From: Cyclospora cayetanensis
Taxonomy: Eukaryota; Apicomplexa; Conoidasida; Eucoccidiorida; Eimeriidae
NCBI RefSeq assembly: GCF_002999335.1
Contig: NW_020312120.1
Coordinates: 1 to 64,000 of the forward strand
Direction: 5' to 3'
DNA length: 64,000 nucleotides
The position numbers were made by a program, and so were the translations under genes. The notes under the pieces were generated by a model that saw only the letters and a program-made list of their open reading frames with translations, was not told the DNA's origin and searched no databases. Every line of letters starts with the position of its first letter. Position 1 is the stretch's first letter. Of this stretch, positions 49,658-60,723 are shown piece after piece.

Positions 49658-50342
49658 GCTGCACATGTTTGCTGCCGGTGCTGGACACACGCTTCTATTG
49701 GCCTTTGATTTGGCAGTTTTCGTCGTGCTCGAGATTTCCTGCTGCTTCTGTATTTGCGGCTGCCATTGCCGAGTGCAGCTTGGGCAGGACTCCTGCGTGG
49801 GTGGTGTGTGGCGTGGCTGCATATTTTTGACGAATAGGCGCAGCGCAGCCTACGTGCGCATGTGTATTGTGTGTTTGCATGGCTTTTTAGGCTTGATTTG
49901 TTCGGCGACAGGAGACGGCAGTACGGCATATTTGAGAGCGGTCTTCTTCGCTTCCTTGCCTCACCTGCTAAACCTAAGCGGCCCCCTCGAAGGGCAGCGG
50001 CGAGGCCTGCGTAGCGGGCAACACCTGTGTGGCGTGTGGGGTGGAGGGGTGGGGTGGGGTTGTTGCCGCGTTGGCGAGCGCCCAGAAGGCTGGCCTCCCT
50101 TAAGCGGTTTGTGTAGACAACGTTTGGCTACCAGCACGGGCAGCGTCTCGAAAGCCTTGTGTTGGATCCCCACCTTTTAGACTGCGGAGGGTTCAAACCT
50201 GGGAACTCGTGTAATTTTTTCTCGCAGAGGAGGAGCACCAGGACGAGCGATGCCTTGTAGTACGTATGCTCTGAGGTTTGCGACTAGGAGCCACCCCGCA
50301 AAGAAAAGAGGAGGCTTCGTGCTGCTGCTGCTTTTGCTGCTG

Positions 50343-52901
50343 CTAACTGCCGTCGAGCAGCAGCACAAACGGCCGCAGCACTTCCTGCAGCGTGTCTGGC
50401 AAGACAGCCTTCTCGCTGCTGCTCGCGCTGTCGTCCTTCCTCTCGCTGCTGCCTCGCGGAAGCAACCCGACTGGGGTAGGTGCTGTCGCTGCAGTGGCTG
50501 CTGCGAGAGCGGCAGCAGCATCTGCCCACCGCGATTCCCGCAGCACTCGAACGGCCTGCCGTAGCTTTTTCTGCGGCAGCTTGTGCAGTGGCTGCTGCTG
50601 CTGCTGCACCAAGGGCTGGACGAAAAAGCAGTAAAGAGCTCCTGCAGCGCAACGCACTCCTTGTGTAGGAATGCCGTACAATGCCTCGCCTCCGCTGCTG
50701 CTGCTCGTGCTGCTGCTGCTCGTGCTGCTGCTGCTGTTTCTGAGGGCCGCTGCCTCTGCGCCCTCGAGAAGAGCCCATCCCTCAATCTCCAAGAAAAGCA
50801 GCAACAACTTCTGTAGCTTTCGTCCCTGACGCTCGTGCTGCTGCTGCTGCTGCTGCCAGAGAATGGCGGTATTAAGAAGAGCAGTTCCGGCAGGACTGCC
50901 GCACTCTCCTGCTGCTCGTGTTGCTGCTGCTTCGACATCGTACTGCTGCAGCGCGCGCCGCAGCAGCAGCAGCAGCCCGTCCAAAAGTGCTTGCTGCTGC
51001 TGCTGTTGCTGCTCCCGTTGTTGCTGCTCTTGCTGCTCTTGCTGCTGCTGCTTTTGTTGCTGTTGCAGGCAGAGCAGGCCCACAAGGTCTGCAAGCAGCC
51101 ACCAGCAGCAGCACCAAGTGCTTTGTGTTTCTGCCCCTGCGGGGGGGAGCCCTACGGCAGCAAATCCGCTTTTTGCTGTTGCGGCTTCCTGCGTATCCCC
51201 CGTGGTAAGAACGTGGAGCAACGCACTTGCTGCTTCAGCGAGAACCTCCCGTTGCTGCTGCTGCGGTTCGCGCGTCGCTGCAGCCAGGGCGTCCTCGCGC
51301 CGTCGCATGTTCACCAGAGCGCTCTCAAAGGCAGCAGCAGCAGCAGCAGCAGCACTAATGCTCGCTTCTGCTGCAGCGGCGGACAGAAGAGGCTCACGAG
51401 GGGCAGTGTATGCCCAGAGTGTCTCGGCTGCAGCTTGCTGGAGCAGCTCTTCGTCTTCGTCCTCGGCAGCACTAAGGCGCGTCATGCGTCTAGGGTCCCT
51501 TCGAGGGCAAAGAACAAGTCTGTCACTCTTGTATTGAAGGAGCTGCTGCATGTGCTGCGGCAAAAGCACCGCCTCCTTCCAGCTGCGCAGCACGTGCGCT
51601 AATGCCGCCCTTGAGTCACCGCCGCTGCTGCTGTTGCTGCTGCTGCTGCTGTTGCGGTGGCTGCATAAAACAGCAGACAGTATCAAAGTAGCCGCACTCC
51701 GGGAGCAGGCGTCCTCGTCAGCGACTATCAGAACGGAACCTGCACTTGTCTTGCATGCATTACTGCTGCTGCTGCATGTGCTGTTAAAGTTGTTGTCACG
51801 GTCAATAAGACCAAGCCTCTGCAGCACCTGCCACGCCGCCTCGCGCGGCTCAATGGCGTAGCGCAACAGCGCAACTGCAGCAGTCGGAGAAGCCGCAGAG
51901 CCTGCGGCAGCCAAGGGTGTCCACACTGAAGGTTCTTCTACAGAAGCTCTACTGCCACTAATGCTGCTGCTGGTGAAGCTGGAGCCTAAGCCGGCCGTCG
52001 AGAGGTCAACAATGTGCGAAATCTGCAATCGCATTCGCACGCCGCTGCTGCGTGCATGCAGCGGCTTTCCGGCAAAGAGCCCAAGAAACGGAACGATTGC
52101 ATTATCGCTACTGCTCGCTGCAGCAGCTGCTGCTGTTGCTGCTGCTGTTGCTGCTTCTGCCGTCGCTGCATGCCCTGCCGAAGGAACCCTGAGGATCTGC
52201 TGAGGATAGCTCATCAGTGCTGCCGCTGCTGCTGCATGCATGCTCAGGCCTGCTGCTGCTTCTGCTGCACTGCTGAGACACATGAAAGGGTAGTCCGCAG
52301 CGAAGCCTGAGAACCCTCCTGCGAGGCGTCGCTGCTCGATCAGACAATGCCGCTGCACTGCAGACAGGAACCGCTGTAAGCCTGTGCTGCTGCAGCGAGC
52401 CTCTTCACCTGAAAGGAAGCGATTTGTCGCTTCTTCGTCTTGAGCATACGCCACGACGCGCAGACGCGGCTGCTGTTGGGGCTTTCGCATGTCCACCTGC
52501 GGCAGCTGCGACGGCAGCAGCTTCTGCAGCTGTTGCACATGGACTGCCTGAGCTATGTGGCTCGCCTCATAGTCAGAGGCACTGCGGAGATCTAAAAGGA
52601 GCAACAGCTCCTGCTGCTGCGGCTGCCGCACTTGTCCAGAACCTTGCTGCAGCAGCTGCTGCAGCAAGGGCTGCTGCAGAGGCTTCTGCGTCTGCAACAA
52701 ATTGAAGGCAGCCGCTTGGCTGCAGCGAATCCACTGTGGTGCAAGATGCGCTGCATCAACACTGGCAGCGTCGATCCTGGCACTTGCCTGATGAGCATCG
52801 CCGGCAGCAACCCCCTGCTGTTGCTGTTGCCGTTGCTCCCTACGCGCCTTGCGAGCCTCCAAAAGCAGAGCTGAGAAATCAATAGGCTTGATGGCATCCA
52901 T
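50343..52901 (-). CDS. Rhodanese-like plus inactive dual-specificity phosphatase protein
   Basis: Single long frame of about 852 residues from the ATG at 52901 (MDAIKPIDFSALLLEA); the frame stays open further upstream without an ATG, so a 5' exon is possible. A rhodanese/CH2 domain lies at about residues 100-225: LLLLLDLRSASDYEASHIAQ, VVAYAQDEEA where the active-site Cys would be, and LAGGFSGFAADYPFMC as in MAP-kinase phosphatases. A DSP-like domain follows at about 290-450: NAIVPFLGLFAGKP, ISHIVDLS, and VLIVADEDACSRSAATLI. The last aligns with V-H-C-x5-R-S: Cys is Asp (codon 51717-51719), His is Ala, Arg is kept. Both catalytic sites are therefore lost, as in STYXL1-type pseudophosphatases, which bind rather than hydrolyse phosphoproteins. 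The C-terminal half is Ala/Gln/Leu-rich with helices and no recognised domain. Confidence 0.75.
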   Translation of the reverse strand: MDAIKPIDFSALLLEARKARREQRQQQQQGVAAGDAHQASARIDAASVDAAHLAPQWIRCSQAAAFNLLQTQKPLQQPLLQQLLQQGSGQVRQPQQQELLLLLDLRSASDYEASHIAQAVHVQQLQKLLPSQLPQVDMRKPQQQPRLRVVAYAQDEEATNRFLSGEEARCSSTGLQRFLSAVQRHCLIEQRRLAGGFSGFAADYPFMCLSSAAEAAAGLSMHAAAAAALMSYPQQILRVPSAGHAATAEAATAAATAAAAAASSSDNAIVPFLGLFAGKPLHARSSGVRMRLQISHIVDLSTAGLGSSFTSSSISGSRASVEEPSVWTPLAAAGSAASPTAAVALLRYAIEPREAAWQVLQRLGLIDRDNNFNSTCSSSSNACKTSAGSVLIVADEDACSRSAATLILSAVLCSHRNSSSSSNSSSGGDSRAALAHVLRSWKEAVLLPQHMQQLLQYKSDRLVLCPRRDPRRMTRLSAAEDEDEELLQQAAAETLWAYTAPREPLLSAAAAEASISAAAAAAAAFESALVNMRRREDALAAATREPQQQQREVLAEAASALLHVLTTGDTQEAATAKSGFAAVGLPPAGAETQSTWCCCWWLLADLVGLLCLQQQQKQQQQEQQEQQQREQQQQQQQALLDGLLLLLRRALQQYDVEAAATRAAGECGSPAGTALLNTAILWQQQQQQHERQGRKLQKLLLLFLEIEGWALLEGAEAAALRNSSSSTSSSSTSSSSGGEALYGIPTQGVRCAAGALYCFFVQPLVQQQQQPLHKLPQKKLRQAVRVLRESRWADAAAALAAATAATAPTPVGLLPRGSSERKDDSASSSEKAVLPDTLQEVLRPFVLLLDGS

Positions 52902-53109
52902 TCGCTCTAATTCTTGCAGTAGGCGCTGCCGTTCAGGCTGTTGCCCCAACCGTCGCGGCTCATGAGCGACGCTCTGCTTCGGGTGCTGCTCTCGTTGCGG
53001 TTGTTGTTGTCGTAACTGCTGTTATAACTGCAAGTATTGCTGGTGGTCTAACTGCTGTTATGGCCGTGGGTCTTACTGCTGTTTCGCTGCAGTAGTTGCT
53101 GCTGAACCT

Positions 53110-53350
53110 GCTGCTGTAATTACTGCCACAGACCTGCTCACAGCACTTTGGTGGCTTTGGCACTGTGCCGGCTGCAGCTGCACACCGTAGCTATGAGGAA
53201 GAACAACTCGCGCGCCTAGTTTTCCAGCTTTTGCAGCTTCGCTTGCCGCATGCAGCAACAGAAGCTGCGAAGGTCTGGGGCGGCACCAACGGCACTGCCT
53301 TGCGAGGAACCGCGGTCGGTAGCTGTCGGCAGCAGCAACAGCAGTGACAA
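53110..53350 (+). CDS. Possible short exon (YEEEQLARLVFQLLQLR)
   Basis: After a ccacagacctgctcacag acceptor-like sequence the + strand reads HFGGFGTVPAAAAHRSYEEE then QLARLVFQLLQLRLPHAATE and WGGTNGTALRGTAV before a CAG run and stop. Composition and helical periodicity look coding. An ATG at 52962 (MSDALLR, followed by gtgctg) might be the first exon, divergent from the pseudophosphatase gene. Unrecognised and unconfirmed. Confidence 0.3.
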
Positions 53351-54589
53351 CACAGGAAACCCTCATTTATTTGTAGAATAACTTCTCTGGTGAGTGTCTT
53401 ACGGGGCCTGCAGACGCACTGCGGCTGCGACTGCAGTGAGACATTGACGGCTGCTCTCGCGGCGAGCCGCCCTGTAAAGTCGTTCCGGAGCAGCACCAAA
53501 ACAGGCCACATTGTGGTTTCCATCCTAATTTTCTGATCCTTGCAACAGTTTTTCCTGCCTTGCGAGTTGCTGCCACTAGTTCCATGTGAAACCTTGATGC
53601 CAGAGCTTTAGCATCAGCACCAGCAGAGGCGCAGCGACAGTTGCACTAGGTCCATCAGCAAACGCAGTGCTGCAAAGCACCTTAGCAGCAGGGTCGTTGT
53701 GTTGTGTTAACGTCATACAGAGTGACAACACCGACTGCAGAAACGCGGCCTGGAGCGGCACCGACTGCAGCACAATCGATTGCAGCAGCACCAACTGCAG
53801 CGGCAGCTGTGGGGAAGTGCTGCCAGAGAATATCTCTCTCTGCTCCACACTAGGTTGTACATTGGGCTCTAAGAAGCGGGCACAGCAGCCACAGCATCAC
53901 CAAAAGGGCAGGGGCTGCAAGAGGAGCGAACTTCCTGTGTGTCCTGTAATGAGTTCCCCTTTCTGACGATACTGCGTTGGCGGCTGTCAGTGACAAGGGC
54001 GGCATGAGCTGAAACAGTCGCTACCTAGATTTCATGAAGAGGAGCAGAAGCAACAACTCTTGTACATGAGCGAAGTGCTGCTCCGATGCAGTCAGAAGTC
54101 AGAGGGCCAGTTGCTAATTAATATTCGGCAGAGCGCGGGGCCGAGCGCTCTCTAAGCCTTTCTTTTGCATGCAGAGAGCAGTTTGGTACAATTGGGAAGC
54201 CGTTGCTGCTGTTGGTCTCGCTGCTGCTTTATGACCTCGCTTACTGCGTTTGCTGTTGGTCGGTAGTGTTGCCCTGTGCAGCAATGCCACAGAACGAGGG
54301 TGCTGCGACTGCGGGGGCGAGGATGCCGTCCTCTGAATGCTTAAAAGAATAAGATCTTTTTAAGCGTTCGAGTGCATGCGACGGGGCGCTCTTGTAGCAT
54401 GACGGGAACTCTTAAGGAGGGCTCCATGCACGCTTGGGAACATGAGGGCTTTAAGCTCCTCCCAACTCCTTAAGAGCATCCTCGGTGTAGTTTGGCAAGT
54501 TAGAGGCGTCTCACGTAGGAGCCGCGCCTTAAGAGAGAGGATGAGCCAGCGTGCAGCTACAGAGCTACAGCGTTTTGTACCTGAGGCGT

Positions 54590-54829
54590 TTAACCTACGC
54601 ATGAGGGAAAAGGCGCCCGCCCCAGCAATGCCCTCAAGAACAAAGGCCTGCAATCGTGTCCGGAGTTCTGCATTTGAGACCTACGGCAAGGGGTTATCGA
54701 GTTTGTGTATGCCGCAGAACTTCTTGGGGGGAACCTTGTAGAGAAGTGCAGGTCATACAGCGTGGGAAAAGGCACGTCTTTTAGCAGTACGTGGGCAGTG
54801 GTTCGCTTCTTGGCATCTAGCGACAGCAA
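54590..54829 (-). pseudogene. Protein kinase C-terminal lobe fragment
   Basis: After a cttgtag acceptor the minus strand reads GCFLLSLDAKKRTTAHVLLK then DVPFPTLYD. This matches kinase subdomain XI (L-L-x-x-D-x-x-x-R-x-T-A-x-x-x-L-x-x-x-x-F) just before the domain end, with the invariant Arg. I find no HRD, DFG or glycine loop within 1.5 kb upstream on that strand; that interval has many stops and no CAG tracts. So this is a relic, or the last exon of a gene with a long intron. Eimeria has many divergent rhoptry kinases, one possible source. Confidence 0.4.
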
Positions 54830-55682
54830 GAAGCAGCCCTACAAGGTGCGTTCCTGCAGCTGCTGCCCAGTTAGAGCCTGTGAATAACTCCTCCTTATAG
54901 GGAAAGGGGGTACTGTGAATAACTGCAGCGCATAACAGCTACTGCTCCTCTCGCTTGTCGACAGTGTCCCAGGAAGAGGAGCCACAGCGGGCCTCGGAGG
55001 TTGACTGCATGGTAAGTCGCCTTCGATCTGGCATTGGACTGCTATTTCAGGTGCATTGCACACACAGCAATGGCGCCGAGGCTGCACGTGTTCTGTGTGC
55101 AAGGCGGTGGTTCGGGTGTATAGGGGTGCGCCTCGTGTTGCAGCCATACCCAGCTCATGCGCTTGCACACCCACTCTTTGCCTCGCGAATCCGCAGTTTC
55201 AACGACTTGCTATTCAAATCGGCCGGTGACTGCTGAATTGCGCCCTATCCGTTCAGGGTCAAGAACTTGTGTAGGGCGCGCGCCCTATAGGGCGAGCCTC
55301 AAGAGCATGCGGGGAAGGGCGAATAAAGGTACACACGGGGTAGAGATTTTTGCGGCTACTGTGAAGCATAGCTTCTCTAGGGAGTACACTTTGCCACTCG
55401 CTGAGTGCACCCGCACTCCGAGGCGCACCGATTCATGGTTTGGGCCTACAGCGTGTACATGCGCGTACGCGTTTTACGTTGCATAGGCTGAAGCAGCACT
55501 AAAATTTGGGTGTTTTGAAAATGGATTGCATGCAAGAAGGGGGAGGTGGCGAATCACGTGTTTTTGGAAAGGTGTTCAAAGGCCGTCCCCTTGCCTTTTG
55601 AGCAAGAGGAGCAGCGCCTGTGCGTTTGCTTGTGGCACTGTGGCTGTACACCCCTCCTGCCTAGAGCCGTCGAACTTGGATT

Positions 55683-56294
55683 TTAGTTGAGAACGCTAGC
55701 GAATACGGAGCGTGTTTCCTCGAGGAACGCCTCTTGCTGGGCGCCGAGCTGTTCTGCTGAGGGCAAGATTTCGCCTAGATTTGGGAAGAGGGCCTCAAGG
55801 AGAGCTCTCAGCTGTTGCAGCAGGCGAAGACCCAAGTTGTCCTGCGCTTCGTAGAGGGTCCACTGGCGTCTGGCGATGTCTTTCACAGACTCGAGGTCTG
55901 CAGATGCGAGGCCTCCGTCGGTGGCCAGTGTTTGGAGTGCAGAGAGCTTCTCCTTCAGGATCGACTGCTTTTGGAAGATGTCGCGCAGTGCAGAGGTGAT
56001 GTTCCGGGCTTCGGCGTCCTCTGCGGGGGGGAGTATCATGCCCTCCACCGCCTTGAGCAGCTCGGCAAGAGGAGCGAGTAGAGTGCTGAGCGAATCGGCT
56101 GGAGGTGGCAATTGCGGGTTTTCGAAGATGCTGCCCAATTCCTTCAGAAAGGATTCGAGTCCTTCAGCAGACAAGTCGAGGGGTGGCATTGCTGGAAGAG
56201 AAATGCTGACTCCAGGGGGAGCTGGTGCGGAGGCGTTGGAACTAGTTGCGGCGGCAAAGGCCGCAGTCAACGAGAGCATACACCAGGGAACCAT
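55683..56294 (-). CDS. Secreted single-exon protein, 203 aa
   Basis: Complete ATG-to-TAG frame without intron or homopolymer. MVPWCMLSLTAAFAAATSSN is a clear signal peptide (hydrophobic core, small residues before a likely cut near Ala 23-25). The mature part begins Pro-rich (APAPPGVSISLPAMPPLDLS), then consists of acidic amphipathic helices with heptad-like Leu spacing (ESFLKELGSIFENP, LLAPLAELLKAVEGMI, LQTLATDGGLASADLESV, LRLLQQLRALLEALF). It has only one Cys, in the signal peptide, and no membrane anchor. I recognise no family. Microneme, rhoptry, dense-granule or vacuolar lumen export is possible. Its clean coding signal contrasts with the repeat-filled neighbours. Confidence 0.7.
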   Translation of the reverse strand: MVPWCMLSLTAAFAAATSSNASAPAPPGVSISLPAMPPLDLSAEGLESFLKELGSIFENPQLPPPADSLSTLLAPLAELLKAVEGMILPPAEDAEARNITSALRDIFQKQSILKEKLSALQTLATDGGLASADLESVKDIARRQWTLYEAQDNLGLRLLQQLRALLEALFPNLGEILPSAEQLGAQQEAFLEETRSVFASVLN

Positions 56295-57486
56295 TTCCTT
56301 CGGCAGCGCAAGCCGGGGGAGGACAAATCGAGTTGAAATAAGGGGCTTGAAAACAAAACAAATGAAACAAAAATAGGCAGAGAGCTTTGAAGTGACGCTT
56401 CACACAGAGCTGCGCGCTTAATCGGCATTCGCTCTGTCTCACGGCGCGCACGGGGAGCTAGAGGGAGTCGGCAGGGGTCTTCTATTAGCTAAGGTGTACA
56501 TGTGGTCTTGCCTGTCTCTCCTAAACGCTCTAAACTTGCTTCAGCCGAGACATCATGCAAATTAGGGTATTTTATTTATCGATATTAAATAGGTCGTATC
56601 CTCAACGCAGACCCTATTTCATTCCACCCGAGGCCTGCGACTGTCAGCAGGGACCCTCCCTCCTAGCACACAGACTCTGAATTGCCCTTTAGGTCTATCC
56701 ATACGAATGCAAAAACAGCTACGCACAAAATGACAAAAAAGCACACTCAAACACAAACGTACGAACACACGGAGCGTCTCCCACAGCACATGCCCTCCCT
56801 GGCCGTTGGCGTTCCATTTCGATGGCCACCGTTTCTTTTCCTGAAACTCCCAGTGTGGCGTCCTTCGCAATTCGTATGTATGCGTGTGTGTGTGAATTTG
56901 TGTGCACAAACACGAGCGCACAGAATGGAGAGCACGCGCGTCTGCGTAAACCGTCAGCCCTCCTTCCCCTTGTCTGCAACCCCATGTGCCCTGCTACACC
57001 CTTTAATGTCCCTTAACCTGGTGATCTTCGCTGCCTAAAAGCCCCTTTTTAGGCCCTTGTAAAACCTTGGGCTCCTGCCTCTACCTCTGCCCAGACCCCT
57101 GGTTCGATCCGGCTCTGTGACAAGTCACCTATAGAACCGGTCGGCTATCGTAAAAGCAACAGAGCCCTATAAGGCAGACATGGAGGCACTGAATGGACCT
57201 GCGAGCCCCGGCCGCACGCGAAAGGGTCCTCTGTCTCAGTCCATGCGCCTCAATGGGGATATAATGAAGTATCGCCACTCTATGTTCTTTTTTGGTAAAC
57301 CGAGCTAAAAAGTCTACGTTCCCCTCATAGGGAGGCACAGCCAAATAACCCTTGTTGCTATTCTGCCGAGGGGCATGTGTGTGCTAACGGTCCTCGGAAA
57401 AACGATTTTTTTGGCAGTCCTCTCTGCGCTTACTGGGTGCAGCTAGCCACAAAGTTGCCTCCAATGATCTTACGACATGTCCGCAC

Positions 57487-57744
57487 TCAAAATACCGCGG
57501 TTCCCAGGAGATCTGTGTAGCAAAACGCTTGTTTTCTGTATTTGAATTCAGTGTTCCTCAGAAACAAAGCCTTCTTGCTACCACCGTCTACTGCAAGGAG
57601 TTCACGAGCTTTTCGCCGCGCGGCTCGCCGGGCTGAAGCTCCCAGATTAGAGCAAAAACATAGGAGAAACGGCACGATGGCGAAGCAGAATGGGGAGAGA
57701 CCTATGGCCTGATAAATCGCGATACACCATAAAACGCAGTACAT
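57487..57744 (-). CDS. Hypothetical 85-aa protein with hydrophobic N-terminus
   Basis: Complete ATG-to-TGA frame. Residues 1-33 are hydrophobic and Cys-rich (CIAIYQAIGLSPFCFAIVPF) and could be a signal anchor. They are followed by ASARRAARRKARELL and a hydrophilic tail with KALFLRNTEFKYRKQAFCY. Protein-like but short and unrecognised; could be chance. Confidence 0.3.
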   Translation of the reverse strand: MYCVLWCIAIYQAIGLSPFCFAIVPFLLCFCSNLGASARRAARRKARELLAVDGGSKKALFLRNTEFKYRKQAFCYTDLLGTAVF

Positions 57745-58575
57745 TTGACGGTACTACGAAAGAAGGGGCGATTTGGGCACTGCCTTTGGCACTGCTGTTG
57801 CATCATAGAGCGTTGTGACAGCCGCGCTGATTGGGTCGGTTTCCCTCAGGAAACCTAGAAGAGCACACTTCTGCAGCTGGAGCCTGCCTTTTTTAGGGAG
57901 GCAGCGCATGCTGGAGGTCGGACACGGCACGAGCAACAAAGCAAAAGCATCAACGGCAGCACCAGCTCACGCAGCTGTGGTTACCGCCACACCCCATGTG
58001 GCCCCTAGACAATTCTGTCACAATACCTGCACAAGGTGTGTGTAACGAAGTAAGCATACATGTGTGGAGATATGTGTAGGTGTAGGTGTATAAACATGTG
58101 GGGAAAGTATGGAAGCAAGGAGGTGTGTTGTTTCTGTGTGCACGGGAGTACGCGCGAGAACACACGGCTGCTGCTGCACCAGCTGTGTGTGATTCTGCAG
58201 TATATTGAAACAGACCCCATTTATAATATATATATAATCGCCGCCGCCTTCATGGGCACTCTCTGAAGTGGCGAGGCCTATGAAGGCGAGAGCTTCCGTT
58301 CCTGCTGCTCAGTGCAAATGGATGCCATTGTGCCTATTTCTCCGGAGGTGTGCATAATGGTACTGCCACAGGTCACGACAGCGCTATCAAAGCTCATTTT
58401 AGAGCAGCGAGTGGCGTCCTGTGGACATAAACCGGAACCAGTACCAGCGCCGGCTTGGGAGGCGTGAGAACAGAAAGAGGGATGCATGTGCGCCATGGAT
58501 CCTGCATTGCATATCAGAGACAACTCCAGCTCATTTTGACGTTGCGCGTCCGCCGGAGCAGGAGCCCTGTTGCTG

Positions 58576-58966
58576 CACAGCGAAATGTCACACACACACG
58601 TACATACATACATAAATATACATAAATATGTGTGTATGTGCATGTGCATATATACATTTACATCTGCCGATATATATGTATATATACACATACACGTATA
58701 TACACACACATGCACATGTACACATACCTGTACACATACATATACACATATACGCATATATATATATATACACGCATACAGACATACACATACAGATAAC
58801 ATACACATAAGTACACACATACATGTACAGTTACAGATACACACGTATACACATACATACGCATGCATATTTACATACACATGTACTTATGTATACGTAC
58901 ATGTATACACACACACATACATACATATACACATACATATATATATGTATATATACAAATTTACTC
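58576..58966. repeat. TACACA/TATATA-type composite microsatellite
   Basis: About 390 bp of alternating purine-pyrimidine DNA built from CACACA, TACATA and TATATA units without strict periodicity. It yields long false Tyr/Thr/His/Ile open frames on both strands. Such DNA can adopt Z or cruciform structures; no gene is called here. Confidence 0.95.
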
Positions 58967-59392
58967 ATGGACAACCCCCATACAGAGACACACGTGCAAC
59001 AGTAAGCCTACACCCCAGACGTTTGCGCTTCCGCGGACTCTTAGGTGAATACATGCATGAGGAGCATCGGGAGCACCGGCATCAGCAAAGCTCGAAGTGT
59101 AGCACGTGAAAGAGGGGAGGTGACACCAGCAGAAGGGGCAGCAGAGGCAGACGCTATCCGTGGCAGTCGGGAGCACCAGCCGTATCACATCAGCAGCGCG
59201 CACAAGAAGTCGCCTGGCCACGGTTTCTTCGCGTCCGGAAAATCCTTTTTGTGAGTGTCTCGCGGCTGTCTAACCCCGTTAAGGGCGTTTTTGCAGCAGT
59301 CACTGCCCATCTTGGATGTGCTAGTCCTCCGTAAGCAGCCACACACGGAGCCACTCCTCCGCGCAAAAGAAGGGAGACGTGACCTCCCTGTT

Positions 59393-60480
59393 TCAAGGCT
59401 GCTGCGGGGGAAGCCTCCCGTGCCAGGCGCACTGCTGGCTCCTCTGTCGCTGCTGCTGCTCTCGCGCGTTGCTGGGGGAGGGAGGAATTGACTCAGCAGC
59501 TCGAAGCCTCTCTTCCCACACGGCAGCCCGTGCTGCGGTGTAGCGGCAAACGGCTTTCCGACAGACCCTGCGAAGGCACGACCCCAAGAGTTGCAGCGCC
59601 GCTTCAGCCGCCTCAGACGAAGTCAAGAAGTGCTCTAATGCCACCTTCGTGACTTCTTGGCCGCTCTTGGCAAACCCCACTAGAGAGGGAGTGCCTCCGC
59701 TGCTGATGCTGCAACTAGCCGCAGCGTGCTCAACACGCGGTGAAAACAAGCTGCGGCATCTGCAGTTGACGAGGCACCCATAAAGCTTCTTTCTGCCGCT
59801 ATACTCGCTTTGTGCGGCCATAGTCGACAAACTGCCCTCCTATTATTCCGCGGCGCTGCATGTGCTGCCGCCGCTGCGCAGGCCCGTTGCACTAGCGACG
59901 GTCCTCGCAGAAGCAGCAGCGGCAGCAGTAGGATTACTCGAGGCAGCAATGTCTATTAAGCCATTGTTTTTGTCTTTTGTCCGTAAAGCGGCGCGTGCGA
60001 CGCCCTCCGAGACACTGAAGCACCTGCAGAGCAGGTTCGCGGCGGGTGCTGCAGGTAAAGGCAGCTGCTCGTCCTGACGCGAAGGCTTTCCCCGCTGGAT
60101 CGGCGGCTCCAACAGCTTCAGCTGTAGCATCTGTACGCAGCGCGGTGGCTGCGGCGCTCCTGTCGCAGAGACAAGCGAAAGAATACCTCTGCGCGCCGCT
60201 GCAGGCCTCATGCAGCCGCTGCTAAACCCTGCTCATTTGCAACAGCACATCAGCAACACCAGCCGCCGCACGCGCTGCTTCTGTTGCTTGTACGGGCTGC
60301 GGCACTCCCAAGACATCCATCCATGAAGGAGCCTTAACACCCGCTAGGACGAACGCCGTGCGACATGGGCAGCCAGCAGCGCGCGTAGAACCTGCACGGT
60401 CTGAGTGCTTCCTCCTGCCATCACAGGCAGCAACAGAACCTCAGCAGCAGCGCTTTGTCACAGATGCGTGAAAGAGGAAG
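59393..60480 (-). CDS. Ala-rich helical protein, several exons (approximate model)
   Basis: Segments with coding character on the minus strand, in order: AAEVLLLPVMAGGSTQTVQV (near 60440); MDVLGVPQPVQATEAAR (near 60310); LCRCFSVSEGVARAALRTKD (near 60000); ASIAAERSFMGASSTADAAA (near 59790); SLVGFAKSGQEVTKVALEHF then LTSSEAAEAALQLLGSCLRR (59690-59560); and a Gln-rich end. Each is helical and separated by GT...AG compatible sequence, but I could not fix the junctions, so the span rather than exons is given. Helix-repeat proteins of organellar RNA metabolism look like this; no family motif was found. It is divergent from the zinc-finger gene starting at 60724. Confidence 0.4.
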
Positions 60481-60723
60481 ACAACACGCAGGAGCCTACT
60501 ACGACTTGGGGGAATTCAACGGCTTACACGAACCACCACCGTTTGGCGCGTGCGAACCCTTGCAGCAGTCACTGAAGCGAAGGTAGCAGCAGTGCTGCAT
60601 TCTCCACACAAAAACAACAACAGCAGCAGCAGCAGCAGCCGCTGAGGCTGTTGCTGTTGCTGCTGTTGCTGCCAAAAATCTGACGAAGCGGGAAAATAGA
60701 GTTTCTCGGGCGTCGGTGTCTCA

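Noticed and set aside
50177..51100. Long minus and plus frames rich in Ser/Lys/Asn or Leu over the CAG tracts
   Set aside because: These are other-frame readings of the repeats in the pseudophosphatase gene; that frame alone carries domains.
58278..58880. 200-codon Tyr/Val/Cys-rich frame
   Set aside because: Translation of the TACACA microsatellite; low complexity in every frame.
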